DNA of 64,000 nt, taken from NCBI GenBank assembly GCA_050084515.1, contig CM114272.1:60202001-60266000 (forward strand), given 5' to 3'. The DNA comes from Blasia pusilla. Lineage: Eukaryota > Marchantiophyta > Marchantiopsida > Blasiales. The position numbers and the translations under genes are program-made. Below the pieces are notes generated by a model. The model had not been told where the DNA came from, made no database searches, and saw nothing but the letters and a program-made list of their open reading frames with translations. Positions 41,111-53,117 of the stretch are shown here, piece by piece (the stretch's first letter is position 1; every line of letters begins with the position of its first letter).

Positions 41111-42578
41111 GCACCTCATATAAGAGCAAAAGCATAAATATTAGGTAGAGACAATATAGATTCGGTATTAAGACCATGTACATATGCTCATTGAGTATTT
41201 GGTGGTGGGATTTTTTTTAACACGATAGTGCGACTATAAATAAATTTGAGGATTGTATATTTTTCACAAGGAATGTAAGACATGATTAAAAAATGCAAAC
41301 ATATGACTCTGAATGATTGTAAATGATCACAGATGTATGATCCATGGATGTATTGTATGTCATCGTGTCACTATTATTGAAATATTTTCATAATAACCCT
41401 TTCCTTTCACATTTTACAAGAAGACAAGTGGAAGATGGAGTTGCAGCCTCATGATGCAAAGGGTAATGACAAAGGGGAACCACCCCAAGATACATCGAGT
41501 CAACCAACGGCCGTGAAGGTGAACAAAAAGACAATCTCACGATTCAAATTTGTCATCGATGATGAATTGAAGATGCACTTGGATAGCATCATTGACCTTG
41601 ATATTCTTATTGCAGAGTTTAATAAGTTGTGGCTCAAGTAGCCCTATTGTGCAATTTGTGATTTTTCCAAGAAACTAGGAGAAGATCAATACGTAGAAGA
41701 AGTATTAGGCTTTGTTCAATGGCCTTGCAAGTTATGAAGACCTCTTGCCAAAGAAGAGGAAGTTAGAGAGCAAGGTATTTGTCAAGCTCAAAATCACAGA
41801 GTTGATAAAGGACATGGAGGTTCATTATAGCGATGTGGAGGACATGTCTTTCACAATGTTGGACGGAAACGGCCAAGTCCGTCCATGGGACAAACATTCC
41901 TAGCTTGCACACGAGCCCGCATGGAGTCCGCCTAGAGCCCTCACCCTGAGTTAACTTGGCAAGGTATTAAGATTGACCAAGGATGAATGGAAAAGTCTCT
42001 ACCATTCAAAGATAGCCAAATTGAAAAAGCTCCTTAGTTAGAAATGATTTGGAAGGATAAGTTAGGGGAGAGTAAAACACGTTTTGGAGGAGCAAATGGG
42101 AAGCATTTGGGGAGATCAAGGACTTGTTGGAAAGCCATGCAGAAAATTCTTTCAAAACGTAAGATTTGAGAGTTCAATCACAGACAAAGATCACGGGAGA
42201 AGCTGTCAAGTGAAGGGATATGTAAGAAGTTGGATGCAGAAAGTCGGGGAAGATATTTTAGAGCTTTTTGGGAGTTCTGTTTGTGAGCGCAAGGAGATTG
42301 AGGCAAAATTGGAAAGCTGGAAAGATGTGTCCTCTTTCAAAAGTCTAATCATATTAAAATAATTTCTAAGACTCAAAATGTGAGAGTAAGTGCATGGGGA
42401 TGTTGTAGAAAAGTTGATTGCTGATTGAAGGTGTTTGCAATCAAGAGAGATCAAGGAAAAAAATGAGGCCTCAATAAAATGCGGGTTATGGAAACCCATC
42501 TAGAATACAAAAAAATGGAGGACTCAAAGAGTCGAGTATATGAAGCCCATAATCGGCAGAAAAGGAGGGGGTCCAGGC
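41111..42578. other. Coding scraps of unknown origin
   Basis: Plus-strand pieces at 41435-41641 (KKTISRFKFVIDDELKMHLD, then DLDILIAEFNKLWLK) and 41712-41903 (NGLASYEDLLPKKRKLESKV, KITELIKDMEVHYSDVEDMS) look like real protein but are short and separated by stops. They may belong to the gene region at 37-41 kb or to another decayed element. Near 41870-41960 a short type B fragment (GTCCGTCCATGGGACAAAC, then GAGCCCGCATGGAGTCCGCC) is present. The rest shows nothing clear. Confidence 0.4.
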
Positions 42579-42907
42579 CATGGTTGTATCAAAATAGATA
42601 AGTCCTTCCTTAGGACAGACATGGACGGACAAGTTCGAACATGTCCAAAGATATGGGTTCTAAGAGGTGGGACCCACACTTATAGTCCATGATAGAATGC
42701 AATGCAAGGATGAGTGGAGCAATGAGGGAGGAGGGAGTGGAGGTGGAGAGAGGAAGAAATGGGGGAGTATGGAACACCAAGGCAAGTAAGGGGAAGCCGA
42801 AAGAAGCAAAAGGTGGGGCCCATATAGACAAGTCCTTCCATAGGATGGACATAAGTCCACCGACATGGACATGTCCACGGACACAGACTTTGTCCACATG
42901 CAACCTT
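42579..42907 (-). mobile_element. Mutator-type MITE, copy 2
   Basis: Ends CATGGTTGTA (42579) and TGCAACCTT (42907). The flanks GGTCCAGGC (42570-42578) and GGTCCGGGC (42908-42916) match at 8 of 9 positions, supporting a 9-bp duplication. The purine-rich core lies at about 42690-42770. Same orientation as copy 1. Confidence 0.88.
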
Positions 42908-42916
42908 GGTCCGGGC

Positions 42917-45039
42917 ATCGCCTCTATCAACTAAACTCACCAACAATAGAGATAATATGAGCAACTCCTAGAGAGACGTGACTACCACTAAGTGGGCTAT
43001 AGCCGCATAGCGCTAATGTCTCCCATGGCGTGAGGCCGCCGCAAGAGCTTATTGGCTTGGGCACAGTGCAAAGCTATGAATACCTGTTGACTCAAGGAGG
43101 AGTTTAAAAGTTTCAACAGTCCAAGCCAAGTATGTCCAACGGGCCAAGCCAAGCGTCGAAATGTGGTTGAAGCCGAATTACTCAAGCAAAGCACATCTTT
43201 AATGTAATTCCAAAGTTCGTATGTCATGTATCGAGATTACGATGGTAGTTGGCGATAAGTTTTCCCAACGGATCCTAGTAACGACAATGCCGCAGAATGG
43301 ATCATGTGAGTTTCACGTGCACGTGCTGGTTCACAGCCCTGATACCACATCACACACCTACCTAGTTGCCATAATCATGCTGCAATATCTCAGTTTTCTT
43401 GGTCGGATTAGGGCCCTTCCATGAATGATTGTTTAGAGTCTTGCGATTGCCCAAAATAGTACTCGGACCTTCCTTACAATTGCCCGGAATGCTTTGGACA
43501 GAGGCCAAATCAGATGATGCATGCGAGGATCCAATGTTGATATTGTGTCTCGTCGAACTCTTCCATTCATGATTTTGCGCTAGAGAGAACTTTATTTGTG
43601 TTTTCTTTCGTTCGTTTTAAACATGTTTTGGAGAAAACATGTGCCAAGAATGAAAGAAAGAATTAAAAAGTTTCAACGAATAAAAGTCACCCTTCACGAG
43701 GAAGTTACCACAAAACTAATTTTCTTGCCATTGCATGGCTGTAATAATATTGTAGATATGGTTATGGAGTTACCGAGAAACTAGTTATACCTCGACTGGG
43801 ACGGGATCTGACTAGCCAAATGATTGGATGATATCCTCTTGATGAAGATTTGGGTGATGAGGTTTCCAAGAAACACCCAAATTTTGGAGGATCCCACAAG
43901 GGAAAAAATTATGTGGAGCTGAGATTACATACCCCTCCTATATTTATGAATAATCCAAGGCCTAATTGGGCCCTCATCATTGAGATTGTGCAACGTGGGA
44001 CAGGTTTGGAAGTGCTTGGAAAGTTCTTGTTTCCAATCATTCATGCTCTCCATGGAGACAAATCCTCCCCATAGTACTCAATAATTCATCATTGATAGAT
44101 GGAAATAACGTACATTTCATATTACATATGATGTTGCCTTTGGAAACTTGTAGCTTTGTGTAACTTTTGTAGACCAAGTACAATGTAGTGTAGTAGGTCT
44201 CATTTTATGTACAAGGCTAAGAAAAGAGAAATGGGAAACGCAAGAGAAAAGAAACTCGATTAAGTGTACAACTTAGTGATTGATTCATCATCGGAAAGAA
44301 AAAATGAGAAAAATCTACTTGGAGATATGAATTGTGATGTTAGAATGAAAGAATTCCCTCAAAGAATTATTTATCATATCCATACGCAAAAATAGAGCCT
44401 TGAGATAAGACGGACACAACAACATGGGTGAGTTTGTAAATTTATCAAACATGAGGCATAGCTCAAAGAAACAAAGCCAAACTTCACATACAGATACTGA
44501 CCGAAAACAATGGTTATGGGAATGCCTCATGAAAGGGGCCTGCCAAGAATGGGCGTATGAAAGGCCAAAATTCCAGTTAAAAAAAACATCCAATTTCCAA
44601 TAAGGGATTCAATCCTAGAACATGTTTTACTTGTTGAGCTTGAAGGTCTTTATGAAGTATGAGGCACGGCAAGCAGGAAAATTTCTCCTATTAGACTGTG
44701 ACTCTAACATACCTCGTGATGATGAAGTTACGAATTTTAGTTCTGGATTCAAAAAGGAAGCCAACATGTGCCTCCGTACTTCCTCTGGAAATGTATGTAG
44801 AAAGGCTTTGGAAAGCTGGGGTGTTTCGGCTTTGGAAAGCTGGGGCGTTTTTTTCCATTCAAGTTTCAAAGAGTTGGGACCACACGTGAGGGGGAAGTAA
44901 TGATGTTTTACAAAGGTATAGAAATAATTGGATTGGACATCGCATCTATTGAATTGGACATCGCAAAACTACAACTGCTGAAAAATACATGCATGAGGGA
45001 GGATTTGGTTGATGTTGGCCTCCAAGATTTCCCTCCTCC
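42917..45039. other. Unassigned DNA with short frames
   Basis: Several frames of 60-90 codons (43221-43424, 43850-44074, 44622-44900 plus) lack recognisable motifs; 43850-44074 reads like protein (SKKHPNFGGSHKGKNYVELR) and could be an exon remnant. At 44803-44850 a ~24-bp word containing GGCTTTGGAAAGCTGGGG is directly duplicated. I find no transposon ends. Confidence 0.4.
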
Positions 45040-45392
45040 AAGGTTGCACGGAAATGGACAATTGCTGACATGCCCGGCTTGCACCCAAGTCCGCCCCAAA
45101 GTCGTCCCAAAGCACGCAACCAGGCCGGATTTGAGCCCCCTATGGGCCCTAAGTCCTCCATGCGGACCCTATGCGGGCTTGAGCCTGCCGAATGGGGCCC
45201 AATCCCGCCCTACGGGCCGATTTGCGAGCCTTCTGCGGGCCCTGGCGGGCCATGTACTGGGTGCGTGCTCCATCAACCCAAGTCTATGAAGTGGGCTCCG
45301 ATGCGGGCCGCGGGTACTTGAGCGTGCACAGAGATGTCCGTCCATAGGACGGACATAAATCCGCGGACACAGACTTTTTCATGTGTAACCTT
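45040..45392. mobile_element. Type B element, 353 bp
   Basis: Ends AAGGTTGCACGG and CATGTGTAACCTT are inverted over about ten bases. Near the right end GTCCGTCCATAGGACGGAC is a palindrome also seen in the MITE family. The interior (45065-45320) is GC-rich with GCCCGC, GGGCCC, GCGGGCT words. No convincing target duplication. Confidence 0.65.
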
Positions 45393-46488
45393 GCCATCCT
45401 GAGGCATGTGTATTCTTGAAGCATTGATTATTGATGTAACAGAGTCCCATACACAATTTTTGCTCAAGCTTATGCGCTTGAGAAATCAATTTTGAAGCAT
45501 TTGAATTAAATATTAATACAATAAGATACAACATCTGACGTCAAGCAAGATTGGAACATTGCATGGAATTCTTTCTTCATAATGCTCGATCTAATGTCTC
45601 TACCAACTTCTCTCCACATTGATCCAAATTTTCGAGAATGTAGAGAACTCGTGTTCACAATTCTTGGGATATCATTATCTAATAAAATTGTGCATGTCAC
45701 CTTCTCAAGTCCCTACTAAGATAAATTATTTTTAGACTTTCTTGAAGATCTCACGGAAAATTTTATCTTGACGATGCGTACACGATTGTCGACAACCCTC
45801 GAACAACCCCATCATACCTGGCATCCGGGGCGTATTTCAACTTATTTTATTATACAGCTGGTCCAACAAGAACTCCATGTGTTGCGCCATGTACCTGCTC
45901 CTTCTCTTGCACTTGTACATGTTTGTCCCATGGACGGATTTGTTTGTTTTCGTGCAACCTTGTTTGCCTACCGAGAGTCCACGTTGGGAGCGGGCCGGGC
46001 CTTGTAAACTTGGGCTTGCATAGACATGTTCGTTCCACGGATAGACATAATTTTTTGGACATAGATTTTGTCCGTATGCAACCTTGTGTACCTTCATAGT
46101 ATACATGTAGCAAAAAGTGTCATCATTGGTTGGATGACACATTTCAAATTATTTGAGGTTATGGATAAATCAAGAAGGTTTTTCCCAAGAACAATATTTA
46201 GAATAAAGAGTCATAGTCTCTTTATATGGGTTAGAAAATTCTATAGTTTTTATTAAATATTAGAAATAGTTCTAGATCCACCTAGGAAAGTTTTAAGGGT
46301 TTGTAGAATTTTATGATAGGATATTTCTAATTACACAACTTAGAATTTTTATTCAAAAAGAAGTCTTTTCAATGGTGAGTAGATCCTTAGATCAATTTCT
46401 GTACAATATTACATGTTTCTTTATTGGAATTTTGTAGAGCTAATCAAACAATTCATAGAATTATAGTACCCAAGTATCCAAACCATGA
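45393..46488. other. Mostly AT-rich DNA with a type B fragment
   Basis: At about 45925-46087 a fragment carries GTCCCATGGACGGAT, a TGCAACCTTG end, GGGCCGGGCC and a second TGCAACCTTG end at 46078, so it is a rearranged type B or MITE piece. The remainder shows no gene or repeat I can name. Confidence 0.4.
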
Positions 46489-46642
46489 GGAAATTTTATA
46501 TATATTTCAAGAGTAATTGTTGTACAAGCCTTAAATACAATTGTATCTAGTATGAGTTAGATTGAGTTAGATTTCAGAATATTCAAAACAATGTGGTACT
46601 CAAATGAGAAATCAAAATACTATTTAGACATAACCCCAATCC

Positions 46643-46971
46643 AAGGTTGCATGTGGACAAAGTCCGTGTTCGTGGACATGTCCATGTCCGTGGACTTATG
46701 TCGGTCCTATGAAAAGACTTGTCCATATGGGCCCCACCTTTCCTTTCTTTCTTATATCCCTTACTTGCCGTTGTGTTCCATACTCCCCCATTTCTTCCTC
46801 CCTCCACCTCCACTCCCTCCTCCCTCATTACTCCTCCGATCCTTGCCTTGCCTTCCATCATGGACTAAAAGTGTGGGCTCCACCTCTTGGAACCCATGTC
46901 CGTGGACATGTCCAAACTTGTCTGTCCATGTCCGTCCTAAGGAAGGACTTGTCCATTTTTTTGCAACCATG
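46643..46971 (+). mobile_element. Mutator-type MITE, copy 3
   Basis: Ends AAGGTTGCATG and TGCAACCATG. The flanks CCCCAATCC (46634-46642) and CCCCAATTA (46972-46980) agree at 7 of 9 positions. The pyrimidine-rich strand of the core is here on the plus strand (about 46780-46860), opposite to copies 1 and 2. It sits just inside the left arm of the long-TIR element. Confidence 0.88.
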
Positions 46972-47033
46972 CCCCAATTACTCTGACCTCTTCATTTGAA
47001 AACTAAATGTTGCGTTTTCCCTTCTTAGTTTGT

Positions 47034-47481
47034 AAGGTTGAACAAAGATAAAATATGTCTATGTGGACTTATGTTTGTCCTAGAGACGGACATATACACG
47101 TGGGCTCGAGTTCTCACAATCCGCAACATAGACCCGGGCTCAACCAACCCGCGCATAGTCCAACAAACCGTCGCCTATTCTTGCCACCCGTTCTATAGCA
47201 CGCATTCAGCCTGCGTGTGGCTCGTACGGAGCCTGTGCATGGCCTTCATCAAGTCCACTTGGCCCCATCGTGTGCAATACCTAAGCCCGTCTTGTACGGG
47301 CTCATAAATTGTAGGATCATAGAAATAAGCTCATATCCCGCACAACATTTTGATGATTGCACATATCTATTTCTACATCCTAAGCTCGTAGGGACGAGCG
47401 CGGTACCACAAAATCTTGGGTGAGGGACCTGTTGGGCATGTCTGTCCCAAAGATAGACAAGTCCATTTTCGTGTCACCTTG
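47034..47481. mobile_element. Type B element with 9-bp target duplication
   Basis: Starts AAGGTTGAACAA and ends GTGTCACCTTG. Flanks TTAGTTTGT (47025-47033) and TTAGTTTGG (47482-47490) match at 8 of 9. The interior (47095-47310) has the GC-rich GCCCGC/GGGCT word texture between GTCC/GGAC words. This copy shows that type B blocks are inserted elements with Mutator-type 9-bp duplications. Confidence 0.75.
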
Positions 47482-47708
47482 TTAGTTTGGAAAAAAAGAA
47501 TCCCACTTATTATGCCCGCCCCTATCGTTCTATGAAGAGATGAGAGTGGTTGGGTCCATGTCTAAATAGTATTTGATTTCTCATTTGAAAAACTTTACTT
47601 TCACGAGTACCAATTTTTTTTTGAATATTTTGAAATATAACTCATACTAAGTACAATTATATTTAAGGCTTATATAACAATTACTCTCGAAATATATATA
47701 AAATTTCC

Positions 47709-48499
47709 AAGTTTTCAACTTACTATACGATCATAAAAGAAAATTTGAAGTGTGATATTTTCTCCTATTGCTTAGAAACAATAGCCATCAAGAAACTATA
47801 AGTGGCGGTGAATATTAAATAGAAAATTTAAAAATATTCTTGTAAAAAAGAGGGTTTACTAATTATGGAAAGACAATTTTCAAAAGAAGGGAGGCCTCGA
47901 AATGAAACAATGTGATATCTTACCATATTTTAAATGAAGAAAATAAATTCAAGAAAAAAAAAAAAAGATGGTGAAGGAGATTTAAAATGAAAGAAAACAA
48001 GACTACTAGGCAATGAAATGAAAACTAGTAAGCTAAAAGATGGATTCAAATGAAAGCATGTATCTCTACTACTAAGATAAAGGGAAATGCCATTGAGATA
48101 AAGTACTCTCATAGTTGCATATGCGCTTATAGTATTAGTAAGGTGCCTGTGCGATGCACGGAAAATAAAAAAGTGTTGAAGAGCTTTTGTTAGTGTACAA
48201 CCCGTGAAGGGAAGGGATTAATGCTCTTTTACACAAATTTAAACTTCTTTTCTTGCTGCCCATAACATGACATGTGAAACATTTTCTTGATGTCCTATTG
48301 CCACGTGTCAATAGAAGGGCCTTAAAAAAAGGTGTCAATAATAGTTTTTAAAAATTATATTTAAAATTTAAAATTACATTTAATTTTAAAATTTAAGTGT
48401 AATTTCAAAAAATTTCAATCTTAAAAGAATAAGAAAATTTCACCTTTGAATAAAATCCATCTCCCCTAAATAATTTCACATCTCCGTAAAAGCTTGAAC
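47709..48499. other. AT-rich intergenic DNA
   Basis: No gene recognised. Contains purine-rich and A-rich tracts (for example 47950-47970). Open frames are short and AT-driven. Confidence 0.55.
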
Positions 48500-48828
48500 A
48501 AGGTTGCATTTGGACAAAGTCCGTGTCCGTGGGCATGTTTATGTCCATGGACTTATGTCCGTCCTATGAAAACACTTGTCCATATAGGCACCACCATTCC
48601 CTTCTTTCTCATTCCTCTTACTTGCCTTCGTGTTCCATACTCCCCCATTTCTTCCTCCCTCCACCTCCACTCCCTCCTCCTTCATTGCTCATCTCATCCT
48701 TGCCTTGTCTTCAATCATGGACTAAAAGTATGGATCTCATTTCTTGGAACCCATGTCCGTGGACATGTCCAGACTTGTCCGTCTATGTCTGTCCTAAAGA
48801 AGGACTTGTCCGTTTTTGTGCAACCATG
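48500..48828 (+). mobile_element. Mutator-type MITE, copy 4, perfect target duplication
   Basis: Ends AAGGTTGCATT and TGCAACCATG, flanked by identical 9-bp copies of AGCTTGAAC (48491-48499 and 48829-48837). This is the clearest proof of the element boundaries and of the 9-bp duplication. The core is pyrimidine-rich on this strand (about 48630-48715). Confidence 0.95.
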
Positions 48829-48837
48829 AGCTTGAAC

Positions 48838-49790
48838 AATAACTATTCTTCCCCTTCCACTCTTCCCACCAAACTAACATTTACTAACCAAAATCCTTCC
48901 TAATTTTAATTAACGAAATTTTTTTTTCCATTCAAATTCATTTTCCTTTTCCAAAATATCACATGTGAATTAATATGCTTATTTTAAAAAATAATCATAT
49001 TATTCATTTAATATGTAAATATAATTTTTATTTCCTAAAATCTTAGAATAGTAATAGCATTTCACTCTTTTTAGTAATTAAAATTCTTCTTTCAAATTTA
49101 AATGATATCCCAATCCCCAAAGTAATTTTAACCTTTCATAAAAATAAAATAGAAATATACTCATTCTCTATTAAATTTTATATGAATTGAGGAAAATTAT
49201 TCTAAATTTTGGGTATTTATCATAATTATTCTATCTTATTAATATTTATAATCACCCATTATAATATTAGATAAATTATTAATTGATAATATATTTTTTC
49301 TTTATATTGTGTTCACATCCGTATCACTTCTTTACCTATCTGCTATGGTTCAAACATGTGGCCTATTTTGTTTTATTGTCGTTATCTTATCCTTTTGTAT
49401 ATGGGGAGACCAACCATTGTATCCATAAAGAGATAACTATAAGTAGATAAACACTAATTTAGATGTCCATTCAGGATCCTTGTGAAGAGTTCACTCGCTC
49501 TCAATTCTCTATTTTAAGACACATTAGATTTAAGGTGTGTGATTTGTGCATCGATCCTACAAATTTCTTACATTAAATTTATCAGTATCATATATACACT
49601 TATTTTATGGAAAATTATTTAAAATCAAGAAAAATTTCCAAAATTGTCTTCGTAGATATTTGAAATAGGTCTAAATTGGGTCTAATCATTCTCAACATCT
49701 TATTTTATACGAAGTAAATTGATTAATTTACTCTTATTAGATTCCGACACTAAATTTATGTTGATTTTCATAGTTAACTAATGCTGAAAA
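48838..49790. other. AT-rich intergenic DNA
   Basis: Nothing assignable; long A/T runs and no sustained frame. Confidence 0.6.
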
Positions 49791-50153
49791 TTTGGATTTC
49801 CGGTTGGTATATACTCAGCCCGACACTTTTCCGCGGCTTATACTAGTTGAGCGAATCCGTTGTGATCGGGATTTCAACTGGAATGATTAATTCACTTAAA
49901 ATACTCTTAAGAGAAGCGGACGATTATTTAATTATTTATCGTCGCGGGCATCACCATTGCGTGTCAAATATTCTTGCAAACATTTCCGGGATTGCATAGA
50001 ACATAGATACGGACCCACCCGATCGCGATTGGCGGAATTTCGCAGTGGTGAAGTTCCACTGCAAAACCATTATCGTCGGAGCATCGAAGTCAGCAGGGTC
50101 CGGAGAAGGTTCATGTAATTCCATTGTTATCCAGTGCGTTACTGGGTGACGAT

Positions 50154-51022
50154 GGAAAAGAAGCTATAGATCCCGAGTAGAAGAACTATGAACTTCAATA
50201 AAAAAAAAAGGGGCAAAGAGATCCAAAAACCCGCTGGCCCTAGCAGAAAAGAGTAAGTAGCAGCGGATATTGGGCCGCACCATTCAGAAAGTGCAACAGT
50301 ATTTGACGACGGTAGTAAAATGAGATGAGAATTCTAATATCGTGACAGTGCACGTACTCGAGGAATATCTTGGACCTGTACAATCGATGGACATGTGGCA
50401 CCGTTTAAATTGCATTTGTTCACAGACTCGGATCCTCCGGCATCGCTGGAAGTTTAAAACTAGCTCAAGAATCTCCGTGGCGTTCGTGCATTCCCCAACG
50501 CAAATGTGCGTGCGTCCACTAAGTGAATAGCGTTCCCGACATCTCCCTTTGACTAATTACAGAGTGCTCCCCGGCGTTGCGGATTCCGAAAATAGTCGTT
50601 CGTGATCTTTGAATGCTGCACTCCGCAGAGGTTATAGGAAGCAACCACGATCTCGAACCATGTGTTTCGCACGACCTAGAACTACCTTCTGTCTTTTATT
50701 TTCTCCGACTCTTTCCTAAACGGTCAGTTAACATAAAACAATAGCACAAAAATTAAAAAAATTTACTTCTATTCCCTTTATTTTTATTTTGGAATACGAG
50801 TTTGCTACGAATTCGCCTTGGGCTTTCGAGGTAGACCAATCAGGCACAGTGATCTATTCAACCAATTCTGATAATTTTCTAAAGCCGGATTATTGCTGAC
50901 ACCCTTTTGGCGTGGGAACCCTTCCGATTGACGTTCTTGGAAATTCATGCATGTTTATTTCGGGTTTTTTTTAAATTTTGATTATCCTTGCCTTTGATTC
51001 CTGCCCAATTCCTCTCGTTGGG
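50154..51022 (+). repeat. Duplicated 869-bp block, copy 1
   Basis: It is nearly identical to 61251-62177. Both copies start GGAAAAGAAGC and end CCTCTCGTTGGG, after which the sequences diverge completely. The main difference is 60 bp present only in the other copy, at the junction GCGTCCAC/TAAGTG (near 50520). The block carries no recognisable gene. Confidence 0.92.
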
Positions 51023-51443
51023 GTTGTTGTTGTCTGTCTTGTTTTCCATCACACATTTGGTGTGGTATGTAGAGCTCCACCTTACCATGTGTTTATACTT
51101 CAGATCCATTATTTGTCGCTTAACAGTCCTACGGTCCGATTTCATGGATCCGTGCCACCTAAAGTAGGCTTCTCTTCGTAGTGGGTCGTGACTGCGTTGC
51201 GTGGCAGTGAGAAGTTAGAATGCCGATTGTCTGTGGAGCACTTGTAGACTATGAAATACATGACTCTGCCCACGGTTGCGACTCTACCTTCCCGTTTCAC
51301 GACGAGATTGGAAGCGAATTCGTAGCAACGATCAAATCTTCCACTGCGTATGCATTTATGACAATCCATGGCTGGTTTGGTCTAAGTCACAAGATTTCAA
51401 AAAATGGGCTGAAGGTCGTTGCTGCGTCGCATGTACGATTCAA

Positions 51444-51745
51444 TGGACTTAAAGAGAACAATACAAGAAGTTGACCGCCTGGATTTTAAGACGAATGCGT
51501 AAACTTCAACATTAGTTTTTGACGAGCACATATCTGTGTAACGAGGTTCCTGTTAAGTCACCGATGTCCCAACGCGTGGAGACTCAAATCTCAACACGTA
51601 ATTTTCGAAATAGGTTTATTCGTTCGCATTTAGTATCTGAAGAGACTTAGAGAGGACGTAACAAATCGAGTGCCAAGATTTTAAGACTATCAAGTAAACT
51701 TCAACCAATAGCCTCTGACTGGGACATCTTTGCGTGACGGGGTTC
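51444..51745. repeat. Two degenerate ~200-bp tandem units
   Basis: The series GACTTAAAGAGAACAATAC, GGATTTTAAGAC, GTAAACTTCAAC, CTGTGTAACGAGGTTCC is repeated about 200 bp on as GACTTAGAGAGGACGTAAC, AGATTTTAAGAC, GTAAACTTCAAC, TTGCGTGACGGGGTTCC. Confidence 0.65.
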
Positions 51746-51990
51746 CAATTCCAACTCAAATCTCATCACCTGAGGTGAGTTGAAGAGTGCTCACATCTCC
51801 CCAACCAAAGTTGGAAAAACGTTTCACATCTCCTTGACCGAGGTTTAAACTTGGCTCAAATCTCCTGAGTGTACCCCCAGTTTCAAACTAGAATTCAGGT
51901 CTCCCTACTCTCCTCGTCTGACGTTCAAAACAGTAGGGCTCTAATATCCTCACCCGATGCTGAATCTCCCAACCCGAGGTTCCAACGATC
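51745..51990. repeat. Degenerate ~33-bp periodic repeat
   Basis: Variants of CTCAAATCTCCTCACC then CGAGGTTCAAAC recur about every 26-45 bp (51750, 51788, 51823, 51855, 51894, 51938, 51964). Words such as TCTCCCAACCCGAGGTTCC and TCTCCTTGACCGAGGTTTAA show the pattern. Confidence 0.6.
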
Positions 51991-52480
51991 AGTTCGTGTG
52001 CAAAAGTGGAAGCGAGTGTACAGAGTTGGAGGGGGAAATCTACGAGCCGAATAAGGCCCCCGAAATATCGCGTGAGGCAGATGACGCCAAGGAGCGCAGT
52101 CGTTGGGGGCTCGTGAAGGTGAACTATAGAGCCCGCGGCACAAGAGGACTTCACCCGAGCGAACGAACGATCGGGCAACATGGGAGACGTGCATCCATGA
52201 AGCCTGGCGCGCAGGCGCGGTGCCTGACATGCATACCCACTATACGACAATTGTTGCAGCGGTGATGACAACGCGTTATCTTTCCACTTCTTTCGAACCC
52301 GGGGTCCCGGACGCTACGGGCAGCCGTTGGGGAACCAGCGATGGAGAGAGCCTAAGTATCCGGGTAGCATGGAATTAGTATTAGCAGCCGGGAAGCCGAG
52401 AACGATTAGCCCGTTAGTATGATGGTCCCTGGGGAGCAAGACGGCCGCGGATTTTGAGGGTGTAAGTGTTTTACCCCTTG

Positions 52481-53117
52481 AGTTTCTTGAAGTATAACCC
52501 TTCTAAGCCGTTGTAACTATCGTATCCGGGAACAAAGCTAGCAATTGGAAGCAATAAGGAAAACCCTATCTTTCAGAGATTCCCACTTATATTTTCTCCA
52601 CTTGAGGATCTCTTCCACGTAGTGGTCTTACCAAGATTTGGTGACCCTCAATTCACATATGACATTCATATTTTTTTCTAATGACGGTTATCTAGTATCC
52701 TCTATAGATCGTTTCATGGAAAGATTCTAAAGTCTCTTAGGATCGACTATGTTAAGTGCCCCATGGGGAAGCTAGCTTGTAGACAGGCTTCTAAGGAGTA
52801 GGTCTTCTCTCGACTCAATCGGCGCCTCCCAAGCTGGACCATTGCAACACTAGTTCCTTGCTCTAGATTTATGGTTAGAGATAAACCACTCCTACAATGC
52901 ACATCCCAAGTTGATTATGACCTTTTCCCACTAGAATATGTAGAGATTTCCTTCTAGTTGAGGCAATTTTTAGCCATTATGTCAAATAAGGATATTCCCA
53001 TCGAAGTTTGGGCCCATATTTGCTCTTGCTCCTAAAAGAGGGGACATTCCCATGAAAGTTTGAGCACACCTTTGCTCTTGCTTCTGAAAGAGGGAAGGCT
53101 TATGGATAGGCCTAGTG
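52481..53117. other. Unassigned DNA
   Basis: No gene recognised. A GTTTGGGCCCATATTTGCTC phrase at about 53007 is echoed by TTTGAGCACACCTTTGCTC at 53061, with AAAGAGGG after each, a small ~55-bp direct repeat. Chromovirus B is inserted at its right edge. Confidence 0.45.

Larger units (their letters stand above)
46489..47708. mobile_element. Long-TIR element with two nested MITEs
   Basis: About 150 bp at the left (46489-46640, starting GGAAATTTTATATATATTTC) is the reverse complement of about 165 bp at the right (47545-47708), with shared blocks AGAGTAATTGTT, AAGCCTTAAATA, AGTATGAGTTA and AAATGAGAAATCAAA. The space between is occupied by MITE copy 3 and a type B element. Long AT-rich inverted ends fit a Mutator-like non-autonomous element, but no target duplication is evident at the outer edges. 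Confidence 0.7.
49791..52480. other. CpG-richer unassigned region
   Basis: Composition changes abruptly to a higher CpG content than neighbouring DNA. No protein or structural RNA was recognised; frames up to 127 codons near 51888-52271 overlap on both strands and lack motifs. It contains the duplicated block 50154-51022 and two kinds of degenerate periodic repeats (51444-51990). It may be the remains of a gene's promoter and untranslated regions, or an uncharacterised element. Confidence 0.4.

Noticed and set aside
44803-44850. Direct duplication of a ~24-bp word
   Set aside because: A single tandem duplication without wider context; noted only in the regional feature.
50154-51022. Helitron as explanation of the duplicated block
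   Set aside because: I see no TC start, CTRR end or 3' hairpin at either boundary in either orientation.
52262-52450. Ribosomal RNA fragment
   Set aside because: GC-rich with rRNA-like texture, but I could not match any conserved rRNA core sequence.
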